Below, one piece after another: positions 1-8,976 of a stretch of 64,000 bases of DNA. Made by a program: the position numbers and the translations under genes. The stretch is from Streptomyces sp. Root1304 (GTDB lineage: Bacteria > Actinomycetota > Actinomycetes > Streptomycetales > Streptomycetaceae), in assembly GCF_001426405.1 (NCBI RefSeq), contig NZ_LMEP01000025.1, positions 516,750-580,749 of the forward strand, read 5' to 3'. The notes beneath the pieces were generated by a model, which saw only the letters and a list, made by a program, of their open reading frames with translations, was not told the DNA's origin and ran no database searches. Within the stretch, counting starts at the first letter, position 1; each line of letters begins with the position of its first letter.

Positions 1-309
1 ACCGATGAACCCCACGACCACCAGGGGGCGCTCCTGACCCGTGCTGCCCACGGACTGGCCAGGCACGGCTTCACCGACATCGCCTTCACCCGCGCCCGGG
101 TCGACGTCGTCTTCCCCGAGGAGAGCTCGGAAGCGAAAGCCCAGGCCGCCGCCCAGGTGCTCGCCGAATTCTGGAACACCGGACACCCCCGGCTCTCCGA
201 GCTGCGGCAGGCGCTGCTGCCGGCCCTCCGGACCCACTTCGCCACCGGCACCGACCGCTTCAACGACGACGCCGTCCTGCTCACCGCACGCCCCCGCCGA
301 ACGCGCTGA
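1..309 (+). CDS. C-terminal fragment of a SAM-dependent methyltransferase (5' end outside window)
   Basis: An open frame enters from the left edge and stops at TGA 307-309, leaving 102 residues. It reads as the tail of a class I SAM-dependent methyltransferase: a predicted beta strand with a DVVFPE stretch, alternating helices, and a final NDDAVLLTARPR strand, which is a usual end for these folds. The SAM-binding glycine-rich motif would lie upstream and is not visible, so the family call is inference from the tail alone. A P450 gene starts 49 bases downstream on the same strand, which suggests a small biosynthetic or tailoring cluster that continues to the left. Confidence 0.5.
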   Translation, partial: TDEPHDHQGALLTRAAHGLARHGFTDIAFTRARVDVVFPEESSEAKAQAAAQVLAEFWNTGHPRLSELRQALLPALRTHFATGTDRFNDDAVLLTARPRRTR

Positions 310-358
310 CGACCCGGCGCGCCGCGCACGATCGTAAGTACCGGAAGGATCCGCTGCC

Positions 359-1642
359 GTGGCCCTGACCGAGCCCACGACCTCTCGCACCTGTACCGGG
401 CTGCCGCGCTGCCCGGCCACCACCCCCGGCGCGATCAGCGCACACGGGGCCGGCGAGCCCGGCAGCCTCTACGCGCACCTGCGCCGCGAGCACCCCGTCT
501 ACCACGACCCGGAACTCGACGTGTGGGTCGTCGCCCGGCACCGCGACATCGACACCGTCCTGCGTGACGCGAGCGGCACCTTCTCCACCGCCCTCGGCTA
601 CCTCCCCCTCCAACAGCTCTGCCCCGCGGCACAGGCAGTCCTGGGGCGCAGCGGCGCGCTGCCGGTCCTGTCCTCCCTGGACCCGCCGCAGCATGCCCGG
701 TTCCGTCGCCAGATGACCGCCGTCTTCCCCACCACCGACCGACGCGTGAAGCACCTGAACAACCTGCTGAGAGAGGAGACCGCCCGCGCGGCAGGCGCAC
801 TGGCCGCTCGCCCCGACCGCACCGCAGACCTCGTGGAGGTCTGGGCCCGCCCCCTCGCCACCGCCGTCCTCGGCCGCCTCACCGGCATCCCTGTCCAGGA
901 CCAGTCCGCCGTCCTGAACCGGGCCGCCGCCCTCTCCCACCTCGTCTGGGGGCACCTCGACGACGCCGCACAGGTCGCCGCCGCGCACGCGCTGGACGAT
1001 CTCTTCACCTACTGCCTCACCCTGACCGAGCAACGCTCCCGCACCCCCGGGAACGACCTCGTCTCCAACTGGCTCACCCACCGGGACCCAGGCGGAGATC
1101 CCTTCACCACCCGCGAGGTCGCCTCCACCCTGATGGAAGTACTCATCACCAACGCGGAGATCACCCCGCGCTTGCTGGCCAACACCCTCTACCGACTCCT
1201 GACCACTCACACCTTCGGCCAGGCCCACCTGACCGGCCGGCTGCCCGAAGCCGTCGAGGAGACCCTGCGCCATGACCCGCCCCTGGCCGGCTGGCTGCGC
1301 AACACCACCCGCGACGTCCGCCTGTCCGGCACATCGATCCCGGCCGGAGCCCGCCTGTTCCTCCTCCTCGCCTCCGCCGGCCGCGACGAACACCACCGGC
1401 TCACCGACCCCGACACGTACAACGCCCGACGCACCCCGCAGCCGCCGCTGATCGCCTTCGGCGCGGGCATCCACTACTGCCCCGGCGCCTCATACACCCG
1501 CCACCTCGCCCACCACGCCCTGACCACCCTCGCCGAAGCCTGCCCGCACCTGGCCCTCACCGACCCCCGCACCGCCCACCCCGACAACTGGCCCCTCAGC
1601 GCAGCCCTTCGCGCCCCCGGCAGCCTCTGCGCCGACTGGTAG
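359..1642 (+). CDS. Cytochrome P450 with altered I-helix
   Basis: A 427-residue soluble bacterial P450 with a GTG start. The haem loop FGAGIHYCPGASY puts the axial cysteine at about residue 374, and the K-helix ExxR pair is E301/R304. The I-helix segment LITNAEITPRLL (about residues 261-272) lacks the usual (A/G)GxxT: where the proton-relay Thr follows the acid there is Ile268, with Thr only at 269. In known P450s that Thr supports O2 activation, so this enzyme may use a substrate hydroxyl, catalyse an atypical reaction or be impaired. It probably acts with the upstream methyltransferase. No ferredoxin or reductase gene is visible nearby. The P450 call is secure and the substrate unknown. Confidence 0.93.
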   Translation: MALTEPTTSRTCTGLPRCPATTPGAISAHGAGEPGSLYAHLRREHPVYHDPELDVWVVARHRDIDTVLRDASGTFSTALGYLPLQQLCPAAQAVLGRSGALPVLSSLDPPQHARFRRQMTAVFPTTDRRVKHLNNLLREETARAAGALAARPDRTADLVEVWARPLATAVLGRLTGIPVQDQSAVLNRAAALSHLVWGHLDDAAQVAAAHALDDLFTYCLTLTEQRSRTPGNDLVSNWLTHRDPGGDPFTTREVASTLMEVLITNAEITPRLLANTLYRLLTTHTFGQAHLTGRLPEAVEETLRHDPPLAGWLRNTTRDVRLSGTSIPAGARLFLLLASAGRDEHHRLTDPDTYNARRTPQPPLIAFGAGIHYCPGASYTRHLAHHALTTLAEACPHLALTDPRTAHPDNWPLSAALRAPGSLCADW

Positions 1643-1899
1643 TACGCGTATTGCGACGTCCGGCAGGCGCTCACGAACGGCTCTTCACCCGCTGGCGTGA
1701 CAAGGCGCTGTCCGGAGTCGGCCCCGGGTGATGGTTCCCTTCCGGATGGACATCGGGGTCGGGCCGGCCAATCGGGGGCTGTCCGCCCTGCCCGCCCCCG
1801 ACCCCGGGATCGCCACCCGGTTCTTCGAGCGTCGGCCTCGATTCACCGGGCACGACGGGACGATGCTGCCCGGGGCGGCTCTTTTGGTCGGAAGCAGCG

Positions 1900-2470
1900 G
1901 GGCGACCAACGACGACCTCGACGGCGGCGCCGACACGCTCGACGGCCACCACTCCCCGCTGCACGGCCCGGCCCCCGAGTACGTCGCCTGCGCCGACCGG
2001 AACGACGGGATCGTCCGACTCGCCGAGGCCCTCAAGCAGTGGCGCGCGGACTTCACCCAGCCCGCCGCGGACGACACCGTACGCGACCCGAGTGGCACCA
2101 TGGCCGTCTGCCTTGCCGAGGGCGAAATGGCCGGCCGCCACCAGAAGCTCGCGATCATCGGCGCGAGTGACGGGTCCTTCCGGGCGCCGCCCTCGTCGAG
2201 CAGTACGAGAAGGCCGACCCCACCCCGTACGAACGCGAGCTCGAAAAGAACCGTATCCAGCTGTTCGTCGCCACCACCCGAGCCCACGACGCATTACGCA
2301 TCTCCTGGCGCGGAAAACCCAGCCCCTCCCTGCACTTGCAGCCGCAGGGGCGACCCCGTGCCGCCGACATCACCTGCCATGGTTCACTGGCGTCGGCAGG
2401 TAGCTTCTTCGTGCCGAGCGGTCGAGTGAACGTGAAATGCGAGGAGGCGGAACGCAGCGGCCTCGCATAG
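1900..2470 (+). pseudogene. Decayed C-terminal remnant of a UvrD-like DNA helicase
   Basis: Two frames together resemble the end of a UvrD/Rep-family helicase. One frame (to about 2165) has a stretch ending GPAPEYVACAD and then the pre-motif AVCLAEGEMAGRH followed by QKLAIIGASDG. A second frame continues directly as LPGAALVEQYEKADP and LFVATTRAHDALRISW, which is helicase motif VI and its surroundings. The switch near 2165-2171 is a frameshift. The segment that normally links the pre-motif to QKLAIIGASDG is missing, so there is also an internal deletion. The last frame contains a TTA codon (DALRIS) and stops at TAG 2468-2470. No intact N-terminal ATPase domain is present. The left boundary is uncertain. 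Confidence 0.7.
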
Positions 2471-2835
2471 GAATTACCGAGCACCGAGAACCGTTACCGG
2501 ACCATCGCTCTTCCAGTCGTTTCCCGACCTCCGCCGGTGAGAACGGAAGCTGTTGGCCTACGCGAAAGCTCGGGCAGTTCCTTCTTTGGGTGGTTGTCGT
2601 ACACCCAAGAAATTGGCTTCCCGGGACAGGCGGCAAGCGCCTTGACGATGGCGGCCGCACCGAGCGGGTGGAGGTCTGCCGGGCGACGAGGGCCCCGGAG
2701 TCAGCACCGATCCAGCACGACGCACCCGAACGGGCCGGAACGGACGTCAGTGGAAGTCAGCACCAGGTCAGCACCAGCGCATCCGCGATCGATTTACCTT
2801 GCGCGGTCCACGCCTCTGACCTGCATGTTTGTGTA
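2471..2835. other. Non-coding stretch between remnants
   Basis: No frame here shows coding character or a recognisable domain on either strand. The sequence is locally less GC-rich than its surroundings. No tRNA, integrase or terminal inverted repeat was seen, so how the neighbouring remnants arrived cannot be read from it. Confidence 0.4.
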
Positions 2836-2866
2836 GGAGGGTGCCGCGTGGTAAACGGCGCCCTCC
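2836..2866 (+). terminator. Hairpin after the helicase remnant
   Basis: An 11-bp stem (2836-2846 with 2856-2866, one G-T pair) with a 9-base loop. No long T run follows, so termination is likely but not certain. Confidence 0.5.
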
Positions 2867-2869
2867 CAT

Positions 2870-3013
2870 TTGGAGAACATCTGGCTCCGCACGAAGCGCT
2901 ACGACGCGAACGGCAAGGTCAGAGGCGGTACGGGCGGTGTCTGCTACGTCTACTGGCCCACGGAACCGACCCCGGGCCAGCACGACGCGCTGAGGTCGCT
3001 CGGCCTGGTGTGA
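2870..3013 (+). pseudogene. Short orphan coding remnant
   Basis: A 47-residue stretch with good coding character (ENIWLRTKRYDANGK through PTPGQHDALRSLGLV) ends at TGA 3011-3013. The frame is closed upstream by TAA at about 2852. Only a TTG at about 2870 could start it, and no ribosome site is visible. It looks like the C-terminal end of a longer protein whose 5' part is lost, next to the decayed helicase. I do not recognise the family. It supports the view that 1.7-3.1 kb is an eroded insertion scar. Confidence 0.35.
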
Positions 3014-3250
3014 GCCGGGACGGCGCGGCCGGTTCGACAGCCGGACGGCGCTGCCGTCCCGGTGGGCCGGGCCCGACCGAAGTGGCGTCCGGCACAGGGG
3101 GTGCGGAGGTTCCCGGTCGCCCGGGGCGCTTCTGCCCTTCCGGCGCAAGGGGCTCGTCCTTCTCGGCCTCGTTCGGCGGGTGGCCTCGGCGGCGGGGGCG
3201 TGACCGACGTCTCTACCCCGGGGCCGCCCCCGTGCCTCAAGGTGGGCGCC

Positions 3251-3400
3251 ATGACCTCCACCACCCACACCCGCCTCCTGTTCCGCGCCCGGACGGGCGG
3301 CCCCGGGGACGAGCGGGGCCCCAAGCTCCTGGAGAACGTCCTCGGCTGGACGCTCGTCGTCCTCCTCGCCGTGCTCGTCACCCGGGCGGGCCTCATGTGA
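3251..3400 (+). CDS. Small single-pass membrane protein
   Basis: A 49-residue protein starting with ATG 3251 after a weak AAGGTGGG ribosome site. The first 28 residues are hydrophilic and rich in Arg, Gly and Asp. Residues about 29-48 (LENVLGWTLVVLLAVLVTRA) form one hydrophobic helix near the C terminus. It ends about 140 bases before the acyl-CoA dehydrogenase gene on the same strand and could share a transcript with it. The function is unknown; a short tail-anchored protein is the most that can be said. Confidence 0.55.
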   Translation: MTSTTHTRLLFRARTGGPGDERGPKLLENVLGWTLVVLLAVLVTRAGLM

Positions 3401-3541
3401 GCACCGGGCCGCCGCTGCCCGGTGCCTTCCCGGCGTTCGCGTGAGCGCCCGGCGCCCGCGTGATGCCCCGTACCCGAACGGGCATACTCCCCGCGATCCG
3501 CGCGCGGCACGTCCGCGCCCGGCAGGGAGGAGCGTTCCGCC

Positions 3542-4738
<1,197 letters not shown>

Positions 4739-4924
4739 CCCGGACGGTCCGGTCCGCCCAGACGATGCCCGCGGCCAGCCTGGCCCACTCCTGGTCGCGG
4801 TGGCCCGGGAGCGCGCGGCCCTGGCTCGCCCAGAGGGAGAGCACGGCCTTGTAGATGGGCGGGTCGGCGGGCAGGTGCGGGTGGGGGAGGCTCGGCGGCT
4901 GCGGCTGGCCGGGCGCCTTCGCCG

Positions 4925-5110
4925 AAACGGGTACGGGCACCGGCGCGGAGACGGTCGTAGGCACGGGCATCGGTGCGGAGACGGCCTTGGGCACGGGCAG
5001 CGGCGCGGAGACGGCCGTCGGCACGGGCACCGGCATCGGCGCGGAGACGGTCGTGGGTACGGGTACGGGTACCGGCGGGGGCACCGACACGGGCATGGGC
5101 GCCGACACCG
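4925..5110. repeat. Imperfect tandem repeats inside the Pro-rich gene
   Basis: Units of about 30-36 bases built on GGCACGGGCACCGGCGCGG plus GAGACGG recur four to five times. All differences keep the reading frame, so copy-number changes would only lengthen or shorten the Pro/Val-rich linker. Confidence 0.7.
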
Positions 5111-5485
5111 ACACCGAGGCGGTCGTCGAGGTCGTCCTCGCCGTGGGCGCGGGCGTAGCCGTCGGCGCGCTCCCCGGCACGGGGGCCGCCATCGGCACCG
5201 GCACCGGGCCCGGCGCCTGCGCCGGCAGCGGTACCGGCGCCGCCCCGGGGGACTGCGCCCGCGCCTCCGCCTCCGACCCCGCCGGAGACTGCCCCGGCGC
5301 CGGGTGATGAACCGATTCTTCAACGCGCGGTTCCGTCTGCCGGTGCCGGCCGACTCCGCTGGGGGTGGTGTACAGCGTGGTCATGCCCGGACCAACGCGC
5401 CCCGGCGGCCGGGGTCACCCCCGAACGGAATCGAGCGGCAGTTCGCCCGGTACCCGCTGCACGACTCTGGCCCCTCGGCGTCGAC

Positions 5486-5500
5486 CTGACGTACCGTCAG
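5486..5500. promoter_or_regulatory. Palindromic operator-like site
   Basis: CTGACGTACCGTCAG consists of two perfect 6-bp half sites around TAC and lies 39 bases before the start of the 5540 gene. A near-identical site, differing only in one central base, lies at 48136-48150 in front of another lipid-type operon. The form fits a TetR-family operator, but no cognate regulator gene is next to either copy. Confidence 0.6.
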
Positions 5501-5539
5501 CTTCCCGCGCGGAAGCGCTCGCCGACCAGGAGGTCAGCC

Positions 5540-6673
5540 ATGTCCGTGCACCGGCACGACGACCGGCCCGTCGCCCTCGACGAATACCCCGTGCACCAGG
5601 CGCCGCTCTCCATGAAGCACCACGTCAGCGGCGACCGGAACGCCTACGACCGGTGCATCTTCCACGTCTTCGACCACACCGGCCGCGCCCTGCTCATCGT
5701 CGGCCTCGGCGTCTACCCCAACACCGGGGTCATCGACGCCTACGCCACCCTCCGTGCCGGCGACCGCCTGCACGCGGTGCGGGCCTCCGACGCCCTCGGC
5801 GACGATCGGATGAACCTCTCCGTCGGCCCGTTCACCCTCACCGTCGACGAACCCCTCAAGCGCCTCACCCTGCGCTGCGCGGCCGACCCCGACGACCCCG
5901 AAGGCCTCTCCTGCGACCTCAGCTGGACCGGCGACTTCCCCGCCGTCTGGGAACCCCACCACACCCAGCGCCACGGCGGCCGGCTCACCCTGGAAGGCCG
6001 CCGCTTCGTCCAGGCCGGACACTGCGCGGGCACGATCAGGGCCGGCGGCGAGGAGTTCACCGTCACCCCGGGGGAGTGGACCGGCACCCGCGACCGCAGC
6101 TGGGGAGTGCGCCCCATCCCCGGCGAGGAGGCCGGCCGGGCCGCGGAGTTCCGCCCCGAGGGCTTCCACTGGCTCTGGATCCCGATGCGCTTCGAGGACC
6201 GCTTCCTCATGGTCATCGCCCAGGAGGACGCCGACGGCTACCGCACCCTCAACGAGGCCCTGCTCGTACGGAACGGCCACCGCGACGCCCAGCTCGGCTG
6301 GCCCCGCACCGAGATCACGTACCGCCCGGGTACCCGCCACCCCGAACGGGCCGTCGTCCATCTCACCGACCCGACCGGGAAGCCCCTGGAGGTCGGGGTC
6401 GAGATCCTCGCCTCCTCCCCGCTGGCCGTCGGCGCCGGATACCCGCCCGCCACCGACTGGCAGCACGGCACCTGGCAGGGCCGCGACTGGACCGACCGAC
6501 GGGTCTACGACCTCTCCGACCCGGCAGCCCATCCGATGGCCGCCTACGGCGTGACCGACCACGCCGCCCGCTTCACCCTCGACGGCCACACCGGCTACGG
6601 CATCTTCGAGCACGGCTCCTTCGGCCGCCACGACCCCAGCGGCTTCGCCGACCACACGTCAACGGCCCTCTGA
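5540..6673 (+). CDS. Lipocalin/CrtC-like conserved protein (DUF7064 type)
   Basis: A 377-residue soluble protein with an excellent AGGAGGT ribosome site before ATG 5540. The sequence alternates beta strands throughout, with Trp/Asp-rich turns such as DRSWGVRP and FHWLWIPMRFEDRF, like the double lipocalin-like fold of hydroxyneurosporene-synthase/AttH-type proteins. In actinobacteria such proteins often sit beside APH-type kinases and lipid or steroid catabolic genes, and that is the case here: the next gene starts 10 bases later. It probably binds or modifies a lipophilic substrate. No catalytic residues can be assigned. The palindrome at 5486-5500 probably controls the pair. Confidence 0.65.
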   Translation: MSVHRHDDRPVALDEYPVHQAPLSMKHHVSGDRNAYDRCIFHVFDHTGRALLIVGLGVYPNTGVIDAYATLRAGDRLHAVRASDALGDDRMNLSVGPFTLTVDEPLKRLTLRCAADPDDPEGLSCDLSWTGDFPAVWEPHHTQRHGGRLTLEGRRFVQAGHCAGTIRAGGEEFTVTPGEWTGTRDRSWGVRPIPGEEAGRAAEFRPEGFHWLWIPMRFEDRFLMVIAQEDADGYRTLNEALLVRNGHRDAQLGWPRTEITYRPGTRHPERAVVHLTDPTGKPLEVGVEILASSPLAVGAGYPPATDWQHGTWQGRDWTDRRVYDLSDPAAHPMAAYGVTDHAARFTLDGHTGYGIFEHGSFGRHDPSGFADHTSTAL

Positions 6674-6683
6674 GGAGGCCCCC

Positions 6684-7775
6684 TTGGCCACCGCGCCCCG
6701 CCCCCGCACCAGCACCCGCGACCCCGAGGAGCTCGGCCGCCGGCTCACCGTCTGGCTGGACCGGCACCTGCCCGGGGCCCGCGTCACCGGTCTCGCCGTC
6801 CCCGGCTCCAACGGCATGTCGAGCGAGACCCTGCTGTTCGACCTCGACCACCCGGACGCCCCGGTCCGCGGCTGCGCCCTGCGGCTCGCCGCCGACCCCG
6901 ACGCGTACACCGTCTTCCCCGTCTACGACATGGCGCGCCAGTACCGGGTCATGGAACTGGTCGGCGCCCACACCGACGTCCCCGTGCCCCGGGTGCTGTG
7001 GCTGGAGGAGGACCCGGGGCCGCTCGGTGCCCCGTTCTTCGTGATGACCCGCGCCGAGGGCCGCGTACCGCCGGACGTCATGCCCTACACGTACGAGGGG
7101 AACTGGCTGCACGCCGCCACCGACGCCGAACGCGCCCTCCTGGAGGCTGAGTCCGTCTCCGTACTCGCCCGGCTGCACGACCAGTTCCCGGCGAAGGAGG
7201 CGGAGTTCCTGCTGCCGGACGGCGCCGGAACACCGCTGCGCCGCCACGTCGACGCCCAACGCGCCTACTACGCCTGGGTGGTGGACGGACTCGCCCCCTC
7301 GCCGCTCATCGAGGCGGCCTTCGACTGGCTGGAGGCGCACTGGCCCGCCGACGAAGGGCCGGCCGTCCTCGGCTGGGGCGACGCGCGCATCGGCAACATC
7401 GTCTACGACGGATTCACCCCGGCCGCCGTCCTCGACTGGGAGATGGCGGCCTGCGTCCCGCGCGAGGTCGACCTCGGGTGGACGGTCTACCTCCACCGCT
7501 TCTTCCAGGACCTGACCGTGAGCTTCGGGCAGCCGGGCCTGCCGGACTTCCTGCGGCGCGACGCGATCGAGCGCCGCTACGCCGAGCTGACCGGGCACAC
7601 CCCGCGCGCCATGGAGTTCCACACCCTCTACGCGGCGCTGCGGCACGCGATCGTGATGCTGCGGATCGCGTACCGGCAGGCCCACTTCGGTGAGGTCGAG
7701 GTGCCCGCGGACCCCGACGGCCTGATCCTGCACCACGCGACGCTCGCGGCGATGGTGCGGGGAAGCTACTGGTGA
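6684..7775 (+). CDS. APH-family phosphotransferase (ACAD10/11 N-domain type)
   Basis: A 363-residue kinase-fold protein. A GAGGAGG ribosome site supports TTG 6684 as the start, 10 bases after the previous gene. The N lobe ends near AAVLDWEMA; the catalytic loop is GWGDARIGN with Asp233 and Asn, and the metal-binding Asp is D251 in LDWE. His of the usual HGD is replaced by Trp. This pattern matches the subfamily resembling the kinase domain of human ACAD10/11, which phosphorylates 4-hydroxyacyl-CoAs before dehydration, and not antibiotic-resistance enzymes. An acyl-CoA dehydrogenase lies 2 kb upstream, which fits a 4-hydroxy-acid route. The substrate is inferred. Confidence 0.88.
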   Translation: MATAPRPRTSTRDPEELGRRLTVWLDRHLPGARVTGLAVPGSNGMSSETLLFDLDHPDAPVRGCALRLAADPDAYTVFPVYDMARQYRVMELVGAHTDVPVPRVLWLEEDPGPLGAPFFVMTRAEGRVPPDVMPYTYEGNWLHAATDAERALLEAESVSVLARLHDQFPAKEAEFLLPDGAGTPLRRHVDAQRAYYAWVVDGLAPSPLIEAAFDWLEAHWPADEGPAVLGWGDARIGNIVYDGFTPAAVLDWEMAACVPREVDLGWTVYLHRFFQDLTVSFGQPGLPDFLRRDAIERRYAELTGHTPRAMEFHTLYAALRHAIVMLRIAYRQAHFGEVEVPADPDGLILHHATLAAMVRGSYW

Positions 7776-7785
7776 GCGGGGCGGC

Positions 7786-8154
7786 TCAGGCCGCGCGCCG
7801 CATCTGAGGCACCCGGATCGGCCGGGAGCCCGGGCCGCCGACGTGCGAGAACGGCTGCGTGCGCCAGTCGAGACCCTGGGGGAGCGTCAGGAGCAGCGCC
7901 GTGTCCTGCTCCTGGACCTCCAGGGTGTCGTCGGCCGGACGGGCCCCGGACGCCGACAGCCCCGTACCCGGGCAGACCGTCAGGACGAAGGGGTTCCACG
8001 GCGTCGGGCAGAGCGCGTGCTCCGGCAGGACGTCCTCGTCCGCGAGCAGCGCGATGGGCTGCACGCACTCCGGGCAGACCACCCGGAACATCTCAAAGGT
8101 GTCGTACGCGTCGAGCTCGTCGGACGTGTCGACCGAATCAACAGGCTCCTGCAT
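7786..8154 (-). CDS. Small Cys-rich conserved protein
   Basis: A 122-residue acidic protein starting at ATG 8154 with a GGGGGAGA ribosome site. The frame stays open further upstream, but without coding character. After a polar 20-residue start comes FRVVCPECVQPI. Cysteines lie at 27, 30, 49 and 61; the first CPEC pair looks like half of a zinc ribbon, and the other two could complete it. The C-terminal half is beta-rich (DTALLLTLPQGLDWRTQ). It converges on the kinase gene with 10 bases between stops and is divergent from an Lrp-type regulator. The function is unknown. Confidence 0.7.
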   Translation of the reverse strand: MQEPVDSVDTSDELDAYDTFEMFRVVCPECVQPIALLADEDVLPEHALCPTPWNPFVLTVCPGTGLSASGARPADDTLEVQEQDTALLLTLPQGLDWRTQPFSHVGGPGSRPIRVPQMRRAA

Positions 8155-8219
8155 GGAGAATCTCCCCCTCGGGTGGGTCGGCCGGATCTGTGCGGCCTCG
8201 ACCACAGCAAGCACTTCCC

Positions 8220-8235
8220 ATGCGGTCGTCCGCAT
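8220..8235. promoter_or_regulatory. Inverted repeat in the divergent 8.2-kb promoter region
   Basis: ATGCGG and CCGCAT flank TCGT, between a Cys-rich gene and an Lrp-type regulator. This is a plausible regulator site, by position only. Confidence 0.3.
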
Positions 8236-8379
8236 AACCGTGTGGCAGTACCCCAGGGCAGACGCAAACCTGTGGCGTTCGTCACATGCTTGTCGCAGGT
8301 GCCCCGTGGCGGGCCATACCCGCTGATAGTGGTCGACCCCGTCGCTGCCGCGCGCGTCCGGGAGCAATAGGGTCACCGC

Positions 8380-8820
8380 ATGGAGGAGCTGGATCGTCAG
8401 ATCGTCGAGTTGCTCGTCAAGGACGGGCGCATGAGCTACACCGACCTGGGCAAGGCCACCGGCCTGTCCACGTCGGCGGTGCATCAGCGCGTCCGCCGTC
8501 TCGAGCAGCGCGGAGTCATCCGCGGCTACGCCGCAGTGGTCGACCCGGAGGCCGTGGGGCTGCCCCTGACCGCCTTCATCTCGGTCAAACCCTTCGACCC
8601 CAGCGCCCCGGACGACACCCCGGACCGGCTCGCCGACATCCCGGAGATCGAGGCTTGCCACAGCGTCGCCGGTGACGAGAACTACATCCTCAAGGTCCGC
8701 GTCGCCACGCCGCTGGAACTGGAGCACCTGCTCAGCCGCATCCGCTCGCAGGCCGGCGTCTCCAGCCGCACCACCGTCGTCCTGTCCACCCCGTACGAGG
8801 CCAGGCCGCCCCGCGTGTGA
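8380..8820 (+). CDS. Lrp/AsnC-family transcriptional regulator
   Basis: A 146-residue single-domain-pair regulator. Residues about 3-60 form the helix-turn-helix (DRQIVELLVKDGRMSYTDLG, then LSTSAVHQRVRRLEQRGVI), and residues about 65-140 form the RAM effector/oligomerisation domain, with GDENYILKVRV typical of AsnC proteins. Such proteins form octamers or hexadecamers and respond to amino acids. The immediately upstream inverted repeat (8220-8235) may be its own site. It is divergent from the Cys-rich gene, and an amidohydrolase follows 156 bases later on the same strand. Confidence 0.93.
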   Translation: MEELDRQIVELLVKDGRMSYTDLGKATGLSTSAVHQRVRRLEQRGVIRGYAAVVDPEAVGLPLTAFISVKPFDPSAPDDTPDRLADIPEIEACHSVAGDENYILKVRVATPLELEHLLSRIRSQAGVSSRTTVVLSTPYEARPPRV

Positions 8821-8877
8821 CCCGGCGAGGCCCTTCACGCGACCCGGCGAAGCCCTTCACGCGACCCGGCGGGGCCC
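8819..8877. repeat. 22-bp direct repeats after the Lrp gene
   Basis: Two full copies (8819-8840 and 8841-8862, one base different) and a partial third copy of a unit beginning GACCCGGCGA. The first copy starts inside the stop codon of the regulator. There is no coding role. It is probably a slippage duplication. Confidence 0.7.
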
Positions 8878-8930
8878 GGTGCCGCGGCCCGGCCGGGCCC
8901 GGCGTGTGACGAGGCCCGCCCCGTCGAGGG

Positions 8931-8970
8931 GGACCTGCCGGACAAACCGGGTCCCGGCAGGTCCTAGCCT
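8931..8970 (+). promoter_or_regulatory. Inverted repeat and -10 box of the amidohydrolase
   Basis: GGACCTGCCGG (8931-8941) and its exact complement (8954-8964) are separated by 12 bases. The right arm directly abuts TAGCCT (8965-8970), a good -10 hexamer placed 6 bases before ATG 8977, so the mRNA is probably leaderless. The hairpin could be an operator or the terminator of the Lrp gene. Confidence 0.45.
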
Positions 8971-8976
8971 GGTCGC

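Noticed and set aside
281..1474. Minus-strand frame opposite the P450
   Set aside because: Gly/Val/Glu-rich shadow; the P450 has its haem and ExxR motifs on the plus strand.
2471..3250. tRNA gene or attachment site flanking the scar
   Set aside because: No cloverleaf or CCA-ending acceptor stem was found, and no long direct repeat pairs with the sequence left of the P450.
2437..3444. 335-codon frame through the scar region
   Set aside because: Codon use is random, it crosses a hairpin, and its end overlaps a better small membrane gene in another frame.
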